From: Aequitasia blattaphilus | Lineage (GTDB): Bacteria; Bacillota; Clostridia; Lachnospirales; Lachnospiraceae | Direction of reading: 5' to 3' | Assembly (NCBI RefSeq): GCF_024721305.1 | Contig: NZ_JAMXOD010000003.1 | Span: 124,001-188,000, forward strand | DNA: 64,000 bases | Shown: in pieces, positions 45,352-55,522 of the stretch | How the letters are laid out: each line of letters starts with the position of its first letter | How positions within the stretch are numbered: position 1 is the first letter of the stretch | Notes under the pieces: model-generated | What the model was told of the DNA's origin: nothing | Seen by the model: the letters and a program-made list of their open reading frames with translations, nothing else | Databases searched by the model: none | Translations under genes and position numbers: made by a program

Positions 45352-47610
45352 TTATTCTTGATTGTATATATTGATTTTTTCCATTATTTCACTAACTACA
45401 GAGCTAACAGCTATATCTCCAGCTAATGAATTTCCCGCACTCTCCAATATTACTTTCTTTATGTATGAGTCTCTTAATATCGGTTTATTTAACTCTTCAA
45501 AATGACTTACAAATTTATCCGCTTCACTTTCTGTATAAGGATGTATTTGGAATCCAGTAGTTTCGTCAATATTCGTATAAACATTGTGTCTATCATCTTG
45601 TAAACAAACTTTTAGTGCTTCTTTATTATTAGGAAACCCTGTAATATTATCGTTACTTTGAACCTTTTTCGACATAGTAAAATTTATAAATTTTTTTGCC
45701 AATTCGCCTTTCTTACTTGCTGCGCTAATGCCTAAAATACCTGCTGGAATATATACTTTCTCACTATTGTCGCTAAGCAAACAATATTCTTTTGATTCAT
45801 CAGCATTAGTAATTTCATTTAATATTGGGATAAGCTTCACAAAATCAACATAGTCAAATGTAATCGCCCTATCATCTGCAACCCAGTTAAAGTAATTAAC
45901 TGTTACATAGACACCATTCTTCTCTGCACTATTGTTTCTCCAACTATCACTTAATTCCGGATATCCACATTTACTATATAATGTTCTAATACAAGAAATA
46001 TATTCAGTTAATAGTTTTTCCTCAATTTCAGTGTCTGTTCCTATCATTGGTTCAACATATGAAGAATAAAGAAATTCCATCATCTGCATGAATTCTTCTT
46101 CACTATAGTTCATTTGATTGTCTACTTTTTTGATGTACTCTTCAATAGCCGAAATACTATCGCTACTCTCCCCAAGCCCTACTTCTCCCTCTAATGCAAG
46201 TAATACAATTCTACTCGGCACTGCTAAGATTTCGTCTTCAGAGGATTTGAATTGCTCAACCACATTTGCAAAATATTTATCAGCTTTGATAGTTTCAGCC
46301 AAATCCATTAGCAGCCCTTTCTCCATATAGGAGGTATATGGCAAATCATCTAGGACTAATATATCAGGCCCCTTGTTGGTCATTATTTCTGTGTTTAAAT
46401 TTTTAATTACATCTGTTTCTGTAGCAATATTACCATCTGATATTCCCACCTTGTAGTTAACCTTAATATTCGGATATTCTATTTCAAAAGCATTTATTGC
46501 CAATTCAACATTTTGGTTATTATAAAGCGAATATATTGTTAGTTCTTCTTTTACACTCTCCTCATCTTTTTCCGTTGTATCCATCCAATACATAGAATAT
46601 TGATTAGATTGCATGTTTATTGCTATTAGATATAAATCTTTGTTATATACCTCAGCATCCAAAATATATTGCTGCAGTAGCTCTCCTGCACCCTCTCCCT
46701 TCAAATCACAAACTTGCTCTACGCCATTCTCAGCATTCCTAAACAAGCCGAAACTATTGAACACATATAATTGTTCTCTTTCATGTTTAAGAACGATATT
46801 GCTTTCAAATGAAGGAATGGATTCCTTCACATATGTATTATTCAAACGATCTATTAACTCATCATCTTCATTTTCTTCCCCAGTATTCATATCCCATGAT
46901 AATATTTCATGATTAGTCGCCATTAAAATCATATCATTGTATTGAGAACAACCTAAAATATATCCATGGTTGTTTTCATAGGACTTGTTAATTTCTCCAT
47001 TTTCTATGTTTATATAGTGTAAATCAAAATTCTCATCCATTGCCAAAAGATTCCCGTCATCAGAAAATTCCGTATTCAAAATATAATTGACTGCACTTTC
47101 TGGCAACCATTCAAATTCTTCATTATGCTCCCTTTTTGCCTTGTCTATCTCTGGCAATTTCAAATTAACAGGCACTATTTTACTCTCCTTCATATAATAG
47201 TATTTAGCGCCTTCAACGCCTCCATCCTCATTATATTCTAGAGACTTCCAAAAAATTTCGTTACTTTTCGAAGCATATGCTCCCACTTTTTCATTTTCGG
47301 CTTTTTCAAACAAATCTGTGGAATTGTAAGCTTCTTCCCACGTATTCCCTTTATCACCTGAATCATAAATTGCAACCTCATTACCTATAGTCGCTACTAG
47401 CCGCAATATTCCGTCTTCCATAACAACCATATCAAAGACCGTGTCAATATTTTCCGGTAACAATAATTCTTTAATTTCTTCACTTCTATCTATTTCTTTC
47501 GATGCATTCTCTTTATTAGCCTCATCAAAACCAGTACATCCTGACAACATTCCACATACTGCCAAAATAACACTTATTATTAGTGCTAACCTTGTTTTTG
47601 TAACATGCAT
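45352..47610 (-). CDS. Lipoprotein with propeller-like N-terminus and extracellular solute-binding C-terminus
   Basis: A 752-residue exported lipoprotein (lipobox LSGC, Cys at about residue 25). Residues ~50-340 carry short strand repeats typical of beta-propellers, including an Asp-box-like YDSGDKGNTWEE, and GNLLAMDENFDLHYINIENG. From about residue 355 the protein reads as a family-1 carbohydrate-type solute-binding domain: EELTIYSLYNNQNVELAINA, FEIEYPNIKVNYKV, GPDILVLDDLPY, a C-terminal SKKGELAKKFINFTMSKKVQ and NKEALK. Ordinary sugar-binding lipoproteins are about 420-450 residues without the propeller. It is the first intact gene of the operon. The ligand is unknown; the propeller could bind a polymer or a peptide. 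Confidence 0.8.
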   Translation of the reverse strand: MHVTKTRLALIISVILAVCGMLSGCTGFDEANKENASKEIDRSEEIKELLLPENIDTVFDMVVMEDGILRLVATIGNEVAIYDSGDKGNTWEEAYNSTDLFEKAENEKVGAYASKSNEIFWKSLEYNEDGGVEGAKYYYMKESKIVPVNLKLPEIDKAKREHNEEFEWLPESAVNYILNTEFSDDGNLLAMDENFDLHYINIENGEINKSYENNHGYILGCSQYNDMILMATNHEILSWDMNTGEENEDDELIDRLNNTYVKESIPSFESNIVLKHEREQLYVFNSFGLFRNAENGVEQVCDLKGEGAGELLQQYILDAEVYNKDLYLIAINMQSNQYSMYWMDTTEKDEESVKEELTIYSLYNNQNVELAINAFEIEYPNIKVNYKVGISDGNIATETDVIKNLNTEIMTNKGPDILVLDDLPYTSYMEKGLLMDLAETIKADKYFANVVEQFKSSEDEILAVPSRIVLLALEGEVGLGESSDSISAIEEYIKKVDNQMNYSEEEFMQMMEFLYSSYVEPMIGTDTEIEEKLLTEYISCIRTLYSKCGYPELSDSWRNNSAEKNGVYVTVNYFNWVADDRAITFDYVDFVKLIPILNEITNADESKEYCLLSDNSEKVYIPAGILGISAASKKGELAKKFINFTMSKKVQSNDNITGFPNNKEALKVCLQDDRHNVYTNIDETTGFQIHPYTESEADKFVSHFEELNKPILRDSYIKKVILESAGNSLAGDIAVSSVVSEIMEKINIYNQE

Positions 47611-47644
47611 ATTAAAGTTTTCCCCTTCCCATTGCTATATAATC

Positions 47645-47680
47645 ATGGAGTGTAAACATCTCATCCTGCTTACACTCCAT
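47645..47680. promoter_or_regulatory. Intercistronic hairpin before the propeller-SBP gene
   Basis: ATGGAGTGTAA (47645-47655) and TTACACTCCAT (47670-47680) form a perfect 11-base-pair stem without a T-run on the minus strand. It lies between the peptide-gene remnant and the lipoprotein gene, where bacteriocin operons often carry an attenuator or mRNA-stabilising structure. Confidence 0.6.
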
Positions 47681-47692
47681 GCATACAGTCTT

Positions 47693-47869
47693 CTAGACTC
47701 CGTACATATACATTCTGCCATCTGCAAATGGACCGCCACCTCTGTATGCTTCCCATACTTTCCAGCCTGAACTGTAATAATGTGTTATTCCACCTTTGCT
47801 TAAATAGTATTGTCTGCAATGATAGCCACCATTAAGCTTATTACCGCTCTTGAATATATGTCTTTCTTT
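47693..47869 (-). pseudogene. 3' end of a bacteriocin-like (possibly lactococcin-972-type) peptide gene, no start codon
   Basis: An open minus-strand frame of 58 codons bounded by stops at 47872-47870 and 47695-47693. It encodes a Gly-, Tyr- and Trp-rich end, including GGYHCRQYY, GGITHYYSSGWKVWEAY, RGGGPFADG and RMYMYGV. The run of GW..W.A followed by Gly-rich residues and a final Tyr pair resembles the C-terminus of lactococcin-972-type bacteriocins as I remember them. There is no usable start codon or signal peptide: the predicted promoter sits directly upstream and the transcript would begin at the frame. The gene therefore looks 5'-truncated. Family assignment is tentative; another small secreted protein is possible. 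Confidence 0.45.
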
Positions 47870-47877
47870 TTACAAAA

Positions 47878-47906
47878 AGATTATCACTCTATGTTTATAA
47901 TGTCAA
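47878..47906 (-). promoter_or_regulatory. Promoter of the accessory island operon
   Basis: On the minus strand consensus TTGACA (47906-47901), 17-base spacer, TAATCT (47883-47878). It lies downstream of the glk terminator, so the island is transcribed independently. Confidence 0.65.
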
Positions 47907-47951
47907 GTTTATATTTTTATATATATTTCTTTTGGTGTCTGTCTCCGCATT

Positions 47952-47986
47952 AAAAAAAGAAGATCGACGCAATTGCGTTAATCTTC
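47952..47986 (-). terminator. Terminator of the ftsH-uvrC-hprK-glk operon
   Basis: On the minus strand GAAGAT and ATCTTC pair around a second stem ACGC/GCGT (internal mismatch TA/CG), followed by seven T (47958-47952). Confidence 0.85.
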
Positions 47987-48010
47987 CTTTTTACTATATT
48001 TCACTTAAAA

Positions 48011-48946
48011 TTATTCACCTAATATTAATTTAGCTCCACCGTAAATACCTGCATCATTTCCCAGCTCAGCAAGAGCAAACTTCAATTCTGTATTGGCAAA
48101 GAAGGCAACTGCTTCAAAGTGTTTCTTCACATATTGAATCAATATCTCTCCTGCCTTCGAAACACCTCCGCCGATTACAACCACGGCAGGGTCTACTACC
48201 ACACAGAGGCTTGCAATGGCGTCTCCCAGTATTCCAGAGAACTCTTCCACAATCTCTGTGGCTATAGCATCTCCTTCCTTTAAACAGTCGAATACGGACT
48301 TTGCAGAGACCTCACGTTCTCTTAGTAAGGAAGGTGCACCGTCCTTTTCCAATCTTTTTCTTGCCAGTCTTGCAATTCCAGTTGCAGATGCGTACTGTTC
48401 AAGACATCCTTTTCTTCCGCAACCACACACTGTTTCTTCCTGCATATTCACACGCATATGCCCGATTTCTCCTCCGGCACCATGTTCTCCCACAAGAGGG
48501 CGTCCATTAATAATAATACCTCCGCCGACACCAGTTCCCAGTGTGATAACAATAAGATTTTCATAGCCGGCTCCACCGCCAACCCACATTTCTCCAAGGG
48601 CAGCTATATTCGCATCATTTCCTACTTTTACAGGTAAGTCTAAACCTTCTTCCAATTCCAGTTTTATATCTTTGAAATCCCATCCTAGATTTGCAGTGCT
48701 TTTCACTCGTCCAAATTTATCAACTGGTCCTGGAATTCCTACCCCTAAACCAATTATCATGCTTTTATCCAATTTATTTTTGTTTATATTTTCTTTGATG
48801 GTTCCACATACATCTGGAAGTATTGCTTCACCTTTGTTTTCTGTATTTGTAACAATTTCCCACTTCTCAATTAGTTTGCCTTCATCTGTAAAAAGACCTA
48901 ATTTCACAGTCGTTCCACCGATGTCTACACCATAACAGTATTTCAT
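48011..48946 (-). CDS. glk: ROK-family glucokinase
   Basis: A 311-residue sugar kinase. The phosphate-binding GVDIGGTTVKLGLF opens the protein; GHMRVNM and the ROK zinc motif CGCGRKGCLEQYASATG follow, with VGGGAGYENLIVITLGTGVGGG between them. It phosphorylates glucose released in the cytoplasm and is common in Firmicutes without a glucose PTS dependence. It lies 9 bases after hprK and ends the operon. Confidence 0.95.
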   Translation of the reverse strand: MKYCYGVDIGGTTVKLGLFTDEGKLIEKWEIVTNTENKGEAILPDVCGTIKENINKNKLDKSMIIGLGVGIPGPVDKFGRVKSTANLGWDFKDIKLELEEGLDLPVKVGNDANIAALGEMWVGGGAGYENLIVITLGTGVGGGIIINGRPLVGEHGAGGEIGHMRVNMQEETVCGCGRKGCLEQYASATGIARLARKRLEKDGAPSLLREREVSAKSVFDCLKEGDAIATEIVEEFSGILGDAIASLCVVVDPAVVVIGGGVSKAGEILIQYVKKHFEAVAFFANTELKFALAELGNDAGIYGGAKLILGE

Positions 48947-48955
48947 CTGTACCCC

Positions 48956-49879
48956 CTACTTTGACAAATTTTCTTGTACTCTTTTGTATAAAGCTTCGGC
49001 AGCATTGTATCCCATTTGCTTTTGTCTGTGATTTACAGCTGCTGTTTCAACAATGATTGAGAGATTCCTTCCCGGTCTAATAGGAATCTGATGGCAAACC
49101 ACCTTGTTTCCTAAGAATTCTGTATAGCGTTCATCCATACCCAGACGGTCATAGTCTCTTTCTCTATCCCATTCCTCTAAGGTAATAACCAAATCAATAT
49201 TCTGTGTCTCTCTGACACACTGTACACCGTATAAAGTTTTTACGTCTACAATCCCAATACCACGAAGCTCAATGAAGTGTCGTGTAATTTCAGGTGCTGT
49301 ACCTACCAAAGTAATATCACTTACCTTGCGGATTTCTACCACATCATCACTTACAAGACGGTGCCCTCTTTTGATTAGTTCAAGAGCCGCTTCACTTTTA
49401 CCGATACCACTTTCTCCTGTAATCAACACACCTACACCAAAAACATCTACTAAAACCCCATGGATGGAGATACGAGGTGCCAATTCAACGTTCAGCCAGC
49501 GAATAATCTCTGCTGTTAGCTCTGAGGTGGGTTTCTGTGAAACAAACACTGGAACTCCGGCTTTTGTCGCTTCCACAACCATCTTTTCATCTGGCTTTTG
49601 TCCACGTGTATAGATAATGCCTGGAATTTTGTAAGATAACAATTTCTTAATTCTTTTTTCCCTACACTCCTTATCCAGCTTTTCTAAGTATGTATTTTCA
49701 ACGTGTCCAATTATCTGTACACGCTCAGAATCAAAATGATCAAAAAAACCCGTAAGCTGTAATGCAGGCCTGTTAATATCCGGCACCGCTACAGACTTAT
49801 CTGTGTAGTCCACATCCGGGGTTGCGTTTTCCAGTCCCATTTTCTCTACAATTTGTTCCATTTCAACTACTCTATCCAT
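48956..49879 (-). CDS. hprK: HPr kinase/phosphorylase
   Basis: A 307-residue bifunctional enzyme that phosphorylates and dephosphorylates HPr at Ser46, the signal for CcpA-mediated carbon catabolite control. The Walker A is [15 protein letters not shown], followed by [14 protein letters not shown], and the family signature region [16 protein letters not shown] is intact. The last bases of uvrC overlap its start by 13 bases. Being encoded with a glucokinase fits a carbon-control role. Confidence 0.97.
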   Translation of the reverse strand: MDRVVEMEQIVEKMGLENATPDVDYTDKSVAVPDINRPALQLTGFFDHFDSERVQIIGHVENTYLEKLDKECREKRIKKLLSYKIPGIIYTRGQKPDEKMVVEATKAGVPVFVSQKPTSELTAEIIRWLNVELAPRISIHGVLVDVFGVGVLITGESGIGKSEAALELIKRGHRLVSDDVVEIRKVSDITLVGTAPEITRHFIELRGIGIVDVKTLYGVQCVRETQNIDLVITLEEWDRERDYDRLGMDERYTEFLGNKVVCHQIPIRPGRNLSIIVETAAVNHRQKQMGYNAAEALYKRVQENLSK

Positions 49880-51762
49880 TCTGAACCCTCCTCATTTTCG
49901 TTACTGTTAGTCATTATAGCACAGACATGGAAGAAGTTGTAGACTTCTGTTGCTGATTTTTCATTCATGCTTGGTAACTTCTTAAGTTCTTCCACACTTG
50001 CCTCTTTAATTGCTTCTATATTTTCAAAACTCCGCATCAATTCTTTTCGTCTGGCTGGCCCAATACCTTTTATATCATCCAAAATTGAATGTACCTGCCC
50101 CTTACTTCGTAAACTACGGTGATAAGTAATTGCAAAGCGATGGGCTTCATCCTGTATGCGGGTGATTAATCGAAAAGCTTCTGAATCCTTTTCCAAAGGC
50201 AATTCTTTATTCTCATAAAAAAGGCCTCTCGTTCTATGATAATCATCTTTCACCATCCCGGTAACTGGTATACTCAAATGCAGCTTTTCCAAAACATCTT
50301 TTGCAATATTTACCTGTCCCTTTCCCCCATCCATCATAATTAAGTCGGGAAATACAGAAAACTTACTTCCTTCTCTCTTCTCATTTCTCTCTTCTAAACC
50401 ATGGGTAAAACGACGGGTCAATACTTCTTCCAAACTCTGGTAATCATTGCTTCCCTTTACTCCCTTAATTTTGAACTTACGATAATCATTACGCTTTGGC
50501 TTCCCTTTCTCATACACAACCATAGATCCAACCGACATAAACCCGCTTATATTTGAAATATCATATGCTTCAATTCGATTCACCTCTTTGAGACCCAGAT
50601 GTTTCGCAATATCATTCGATGCCCCAATTGTCCTCGTTTCCTCCCGAATCAATCTCTCTTTATCAGAATTCAAGACAATAGATGCATTTTTCGTAGCCAG
50701 CTCCACCATTTTCTCTTTCTTTCCCTTCACCGGAACGAAAATCGAAACCTTTTGCCCTCTCTTATCTGTAAGCCACTGTCCAATCACTTCCTGATCCTCG
50801 ATTTCTACCGGAAGCATAAGCTCTGATGGAATATAGGGAGTTCCCGCATAAAATTGAGTTATAAAACTAGAAAGAATATTCTCCCTTTGATCCCCTTCAC
50901 CCACCTTCATATAAAAGTGATCCCGGCCAATGAGACGACCTTGACGAACAAAGAAAATCTGAACCACAGCATCCTGCTTCTCTCTTGCTATTCCAATTAT
51001 ATCTCGGTCAAAACCTGCAACATCTGTAATTTTCTGTTTTTGTGCCAGTTTACCAACGCTCTTAATTAGCTCCCGGTATTCAATGGCTTTTTCAAACTCC
51101 ATATCTTCAGATGCTTTTTCCATCCTTTGATTTAAATCCTTTAGGAGCTCTTCATATTTACCATTTAAAAAACGAATGAGCTCTTCAACATATTCCCGAT
51201 ACTCATCCTTTTCAATATATCCCTGACAAGGTGCCTTACACTGATGAATCTGATAATAAAGGCACGGTCTTTCCTTTCCTATATCTTTCGGTAAAACACG
51301 GTTACAGCAGCGAATATGATACAATTTCCTGGTTAATTCAATAATATCTTTTACAGCAGTCGAACTTGTATACGGTCCGAAATATTTCGCCTTATCTTTT
51401 CCGACTCTTCTTGCCAGCATAATACGCGGGAAAGCTTCTTGAACAGTAACCTTTATATAAGGGTAAGATTTGTCATCCATCAGCATAGTATTGTACTTCG
51501 GACGATGCTCTTTTATCAAATTACACTCTAAAACTAAGGCCTCAACCTCAGAGTCGGTAACAATATATTCAAACCGTGAAATATGGGTGACCATCCGGTC
51601 AATTTTAGCTCCCTTACTTCTACTCATTTGAAAATATTGTCTTACCCGATTCTTAAGACTGATGGCCTTTCCTACATAAATGATTTCATCATTTTCATCA
51701 TGCATCAGATATACGCCCGGCTTTGCCGGTAACTTTTTAAGCTCCTCTGGTATATCAAACAT
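49867..51762 (-). CDS. uvrC: UvrABC excinuclease subunit C
   Basis: A 631-residue nucleotide-excision-repair nuclease. The GIY-YIG domain is at the start ([20 protein letters not shown]), a four-Cys-like region [11 protein letters not shown] with [13 protein letters not shown], the UVR segment [12 protein letters not shown]-type near residue 215, the RNase-H-like nuclease with AYDISNISG and MMDGGKGQV, and C-terminal helix-hairpin-helix ([12 protein letters not shown]). It cuts both sides of a lesion. It follows ftsH by one base. Confidence 0.97.
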   Translation of the reverse strand: MFDIPEELKKLPAKPGVYLMHDENDEIIYVGKAISLKNRVRQYFQMSRSKGAKIDRMVTHISRFEYIVTDSEVEALVLECNLIKEHRPKYNTMLMDDKSYPYIKVTVQEAFPRIMLARRVGKDKAKYFGPYTSSTAVKDIIELTRKLYHIRCCNRVLPKDIGKERPCLYYQIHQCKAPCQGYIEKDEYREYVEELIRFLNGKYEELLKDLNQRMEKASEDMEFEKAIEYRELIKSVGKLAQKQKITDVAGFDRDIIGIAREKQDAVVQIFFVRQGRLIGRDHFYMKVGEGDQRENILSSFITQFYAGTPYIPSELMLPVEIEDQEVIGQWLTDKRGQKVSIFVPVKGKKEKMVELATKNASIVLNSDKERLIREETRTIGASNDIAKHLGLKEVNRIEAYDISNISGFMSVGSMVVYEKGKPKRNDYRKFKIKGVKGSNDYQSLEEVLTRRFTHGLEERNEKREGSKFSVFPDLIMMDGGKGQVNIAKDVLEKLHLSIPVTGMVKDDYHRTRGLFYENKELPLEKDSEAFRLITRIQDEAHRFAITYHRSLRSKGQVHSILDDIKGIGPARRKELMRSFENIEAIKEASVEELKKLPSMNEKSATEVYNFFHVCAIMTNSNENEEGSEWIE

Positions 51763-51763
51763 T

Positions 51764-53731
51764 TTATTCCGCTTCCACTTCTGTTTCCTTAACTTCTTCT
51801 GTTACTTCTTCTGTTACTTCTTCTACTTTATTTTCTTCTAATCTCTTTGTTTCCTTTTTCTCTTCCGGATCAATTCCTTCTACTTCATAGAAGATGCTCA
51901 TAAACTCTTTTCCTGTTATCGTTTCCTTCTCAATCAAGTGAGCAGCAATCTTATCCAGTGCCTCTCTATGGGCAATCAGCATTTCTTTTCCTTCTTCATA
52001 GGATTCTTTTAGCATCTTCATTACTTCTTTATCAATTTCCGCTGCTGTTTCTTCCGCACAATTTTGTACAGCTCTTCCGTCCAAATATCTATTTTGAATA
52101 GATTCCAAACCAATCAAACCAAATTTCTCACTCATACCATACTGGGTAATCATAGATCTTGCCAATGAGGTTGCTCTTTCAATATCATTAGAAGCTCCTG
52201 TTGTAATTGTATCAAACACGATTTCTTCTGCTGCTCGTCCAGCAAGCATGGTGACTAACATTGCTTGAAGTTCTTTCTTTGTATTTAAGAACTTCTCCTC
52301 TTCCGGTGTTTGCATAACATATCCCAAGGCTCCCATAGTTCTTGGCACAATGGTAATCTTTTGAACGGGCTCAGCATCTTTTTGCAAAGCCGTTACCAAA
52401 GCATGACCTACCTCATGATAGGAGACAATCTTTCTCTCCTCCTGACTCATGATGCGATCCTTCTTCTCTTTTCCAACCAATACTACTTCCACTGCTTCAA
52501 ACAAATCATCTTGTGATACTGCCTGTCTGCCGTGTTTAACCGCATTGATAGCAGCTTCGTTAATCATATTGGCAAGGTCTGATCCTACTCCACCTGATGT
52601 TGCAAGAGCAATTGCATCTAAATCAACGGTTTCATCCATTTTAACGCCTTTAGAATGAACCTTTAATATATCGACACGTCCCTTTAAGTCTGGTTTCTCC
52701 ACAATAATTCGTCGATCAAATCGACCCGGACGAAGAAGTGCAGGATCTAAAATTTCAGGTCGGTTCGTTGCTGCAAGAAGAACCAAGCCTCTGTTTGAAT
52801 CAAATCCATCCATCTCAGATAAAAGCTGATTTAACGTTTGCTCCCGCTCATCATTGCTTCCCATTTGATTATCACGGCTTTTTCCAATTGCATCAATCTC
52901 ATCAATAAAAATAATACATGGTGCCATATCCTGTGCTTGCTTAAACAGATCTCTCACCCGGGATGCACCAACACCTACATACATCTCCACGAAAGCAGAA
53001 CCTGTAAGTGAGAAAAACGGAACCTTTGCTTCTCCAGCAACTGCTTTTGCAAGCAGAGTCTTTCCAGTTCCTGGCGGTCCGACTAAAAGAGCACCTTTCG
53101 GCAGCTTTGCACCAACACTGGTATATTTACTTGGATTATGGAGAAAATCTACTACTTCCTGAAGTGACTCTTTTGCCTCGTCCTGACCAGCCACATCTAA
53201 GAAGGTTACTCCGGTTTCTTTTTGAACATACATCTTCGCGTTGCTTTTTCCAACGCCCATCACTCCGCCGCCTTTTGACATTTTTCTGGTCATCCAGACA
53301 ATCATACCCACAATCAATGCTAATGGCACGAAGGTCATAATCACCTGAAAGATAGCCGCTGATGTTGTATCCGGTATTTCTTGATTATATTCTACGTTTG
53401 CTTTGTATAGACGGTTCGGTAGAGTATCATCATTAACACGGCCAGTGTAATATTCCTTTTGAATATCACTGCCTTCCTTTTTCTTCTCCAAAATAATGAG
53501 TTTATCATTTTCGATTTGGACTTTTTCTACCTTTCCCTCATCAACCATTTTTAAAAATTTATCATAACTAATTTCTGCCGAGGTCATATTCCCTCTTAAT
53601 GCGTACATTGCTACCAAGATTAATGAGGTGATTAACATAACCATAATCACAAAAGTAAGATTATTACGATTTGGATTTTGGTTGCCATTCCTATTATTCC
53701 CAGGGCCTTTATTGTTGTTTTGATTATTCAT
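51764..53731 (-). CDS. ftsH: FtsH, membrane-bound AAA+ zinc metalloprotease
   Basis: A 655-residue protease with two N-terminal helices (about 27-46 and 128-148) around an extracellular domain, an AAA domain (Walker [15 protein letters not shown], Walker [12 protein letters not shown], second region GRFDRRI) and the zinc site HEVGH. It degrades misassembled membrane proteins and some regulators. The C-terminal tail is Glu-rich with a tandem repeat. Ribosome site AGGAGG; promoter 30-60 bases upstream. First gene of the ftsH-uvrC-hprK-glk operon. Confidence 0.97.
   Translation of the reverse strand: MNNQNNNKGPGNNRNGNQNPNRNNLTFVIMVMLITSLILVAMYALRGNMTSAEISYDKFLKMVDEGKVEKVQIENDKLIILEKKKEGSDIQKEYYTGRVNDDTLPNRLYKANVEYNQEIPDTTSAAIFQVIMTFVPLALIVGMIVWMTRKMSKGGGVMGVGKSNAKMYVQKETGVTFLDVAGQDEAKESLQEVVDFLHNPSKYTSVGAKLPKGALLVGPPGTGKTLLAKAVAGEAKVPFFSLTGSAFVEMYVGVGASRVRDLFKQAQDMAPCIIFIDEIDAIGKSRDNQMGSNDEREQTLNQLLSEMDGFDSNRGLVLLAATNRPEILDPALLRPGRFDRRIIVEKPDLKGRVDILKVHSKGVKMDETVDLDAIALATSGGVGSDLANMINEAAINAVKHGRQAVSQDDLFEAVEVVLVGKEKKDRIMSQEERKIVSYHEVGHALVTALQKDAEPVQKITIVPRTMGALGYVMQTPEEEKFLNTKKELQAMLVTMLAGRAAEEIVFDTITTGASNDIERATSLARSMITQYGMSEKFGLIGLESIQNRYLDGRAVQNCAEETAAEIDKEVMKMLKESYEEGKEMLIAHREALDKIAAHLIEKETITGKEFMSIFYEVEGIDPEEKKETKRLEENKVEEVTEEVTEEVKETEVEAE
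51792..51824. repeat. 12-base tandem repeat in the ftsH 3' end
   Basis: The unit ACTTCTTCTGTT occurs twice in a row and a third time for 9 bases. On the coding strand it encodes VTEE repeats in the acidic C-terminal tail of FtsH. Length may vary between strains without changing the frame. Confidence 0.8.
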
Positions 53732-53761
53732 CTATTTCCTCCTGTTTTGTCACCTTCATTA

Positions 53762-53790
53762 ATTATAAGTTTCACCCCTTGCAAAATCAA
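53762..53790 (-). promoter_or_regulatory. Promoter of the ftsH operon
   Basis: On the minus strand TTGATT (53790-53785), 17-base spacer, TATAAT (53767-53762). Confidence 0.7.
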
Positions 53791-53833
53791 TACAAACATT
53801 ATGAAAATACCGTGAACTATCTTAATATTAAGC

Positions 53834-53895
53834 TAAAAATCAAGGCCGAAGCTGTTCGTTCATGATAAAAATCAATTAAAAACAACTTCGACCTT
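53834..53895 (-). terminator. Terminator after pyrG
   Basis: On the minus strand a long stem begins AAGGTCGAAG (53895-53886) and closes with CTTCGGCCTT (53851-53842), with G-T wobble pairs, followed by GATTTTT. It starts just after the pyrG stop. Confidence 0.8.
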
Positions 53896-53899
53896 TGGG

Positions 53900-55504
53900 T
53901 TATTCCTTACTTTTTAATGCTGCCTCCACAAATCCCTGAAACAGTGGATGGGGTCTATTTGGACGAGATTTTAATTCTGGATGGGCTTGGGTTGCCAAGA
54001 ACCATCTATGCTCTGGTATTTCAATCATCTCTACAATTCTTCCATCAGGAGAAAGTCCTGAGAGCATCATCCCATTGGCCACCAACTCATCTCGATAGTC
54101 ATTGTTCACTTCATAACGGTGTCTGTGACGTTCCGCAATCTCTTCCTGACCATACAATCCATAAGCCTTTGAATTTTTGTCCAATACACAAGGATAAGAG
54201 CCAAGTCTTAGCGTCCCGCCAATATCTTCAATTCCAATTTGCTCTGGCATAATATGAATCACTGGATGGGTTGTATCAGGTTTTAACTCCGCACTATGTG
54301 CATCATGATATCCCAAAACATTTCTCGAAAATTCAACAATCGAAAGCTGAAGTCCAAGACACAATCCAAGAAATGGAACGTTATTGATTCGTGCATAATG
54401 AATTGCCACAAGTTTTCCATCAATACCTCTGTCTCCAAAACCGCCTGGCACAAGGATTCCGTCTACATCTCCAAGAAGCTCATTCGCATTTTCTTCTGTT
54501 ACCTCTTCCGAGTCAATCCATTTAATATTTACCGTTGCTCTTTTAAAAATCCCTCCATGCTTCAAAGCCTCTACCACGCTAATGTAAGCATCATGGAGCT
54601 GAATGTATTTGCCTACTAATGCAATTTTCACTTCTGCTGTTGGATGCTTTAAATACTCCACCATCTCTTTCCAGTCTTTTAAATCCGGCTCTGAATTTTC
54701 CAACTTCAAACACTCACATACCACTCCGGCAAGGTTTTCTTCCTCCATAGCAAGAGGAGCCTCATACAGATACTCTACATCGAGATTTTGTAAGACACGT
54801 TTCGCAGGCACATTACAAAAAAGAGAGATTTTTTCTCTTATACCTTGATCCAATGGATATTCCGAACGGCACACGATAACATCTGGCTGGATTCCCATTT
54901 CTTGTAAATCCTTTACACTTGCCTGGGTCGGCTTTGTCTTCATTTCTTGAGAAGCTCTTAAATATGGAATTAAAGTAACATGAATCAGTGCCACGTTTTC
55001 TCTGCCCTTTTCATGCTGAAACTGCCGGATTGCTTCTAAGAATGGCTGACTCTCCATATCTCCAACAGTTCCTCCAACTTCAATAATCGCAATTTCTGTG
55101 TTTTTTGCTGCTGGATTCCTATAGAAGCGGTCTTTAATCTCATTGGTGATATGAGGAATTACCTGTACGGTTCCTCCGCCAAAGTCTCCTCTTCTCTCCT
55201 TTTGCAAAACAGACCAGTAAATTTTACCAGTGGTAACATTGGAATTTTTGCTTAAGCTCTCATCAATAAATCTTTCATAATGACCCAAATCCAGATCTGT
55301 TTCGGCTCCATCATCCGTCACAAACACCTCTCCATGTTGAACGGGATTCATGGTTCCCGGATCAATATTGATATAAGGATCAAACTTTTGCATTGTTACG
55401 GTATATCCTCTAGCTTTTAATAATCTCCCAAGAGAAGCAGCTGTTATACCTTTTCCTAGCCCTGATACAACTCCACCTGTTACAAATACATACTTAACTG
55501 ACAT
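53900..55504 (-). CDS. pyrG: CTP synthase
   Basis: A 534-residue enzyme converting UTP to CTP with glutamine. The synthase domain opens with [17 protein letters not shown] and has [20 protein letters not shown] (in part), and the glutaminase domain has [10 protein letters not shown], the nucleophile Cys in [11 protein letters not shown], and His-Pro-Glu in [12 protein letters not shown]. It lies 18 bases after glf with AAGGAGG and ends the operon. Confidence 0.98.
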   Translation of the reverse strand: MSVKYVFVTGGVVSGLGKGITAASLGRLLKARGYTVTMQKFDPYINIDPGTMNPVQHGEVFVTDDGAETDLDLGHYERFIDESLSKNSNVTTGKIYWSVLQKERRGDFGGGTVQVIPHITNEIKDRFYRNPAAKNTEIAIIEVGGTVGDMESQPFLEAIRQFQHEKGRENVALIHVTLIPYLRASQEMKTKPTQASVKDLQEMGIQPDVIVCRSEYPLDQGIREKISLFCNVPAKRVLQNLDVEYLYEAPLAMEEENLAGVVCECLKLENSEPDLKDWKEMVEYLKHPTAEVKIALVGKYIQLHDAYISVVEALKHGGIFKRATVNIKWIDSEEVTEENANELLGDVDGILVPGGFGDRGIDGKLVAIHYARINNVPFLGLCLGLQLSIVEFSRNVLGYHDAHSAELKPDTTHPVIHIMPEQIGIEDIGGTLRLGSYPCVLDKNSKAYGLYGQEEIAERHRHRYEVNNDYRDELVANGMMLSGLSPDGRIVEMIEIPEHRWFLATQAHPELKSRPNRPHPLFQGFVEAALKSKE

Positions 55505-55522
55505 ATTTTCCTCCTTAACCTT

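Noticed and set aside
45352-45420. The ATPase remnant considered as an in-frame readthrough extension of the lipoprotein
   Set aside because: Base-by-base reading shows that the ATPase tail is in the +1 frame relative to the lipoprotein, so stop readthrough would not produce it.
41197-47910. Island considered as a prophage or transposon insertion
   Set aside because: No integrase, transposase, terminal inverted repeats or target duplications could be seen at the edges.
53821-53832. Palindrome CTTAATATTAAG considered as an operator for ftsH
   Set aside because: It is short and AT-only, lies some 30 bases upstream of the -35 and next to the pyrG terminator; no known regulator motif is matched.
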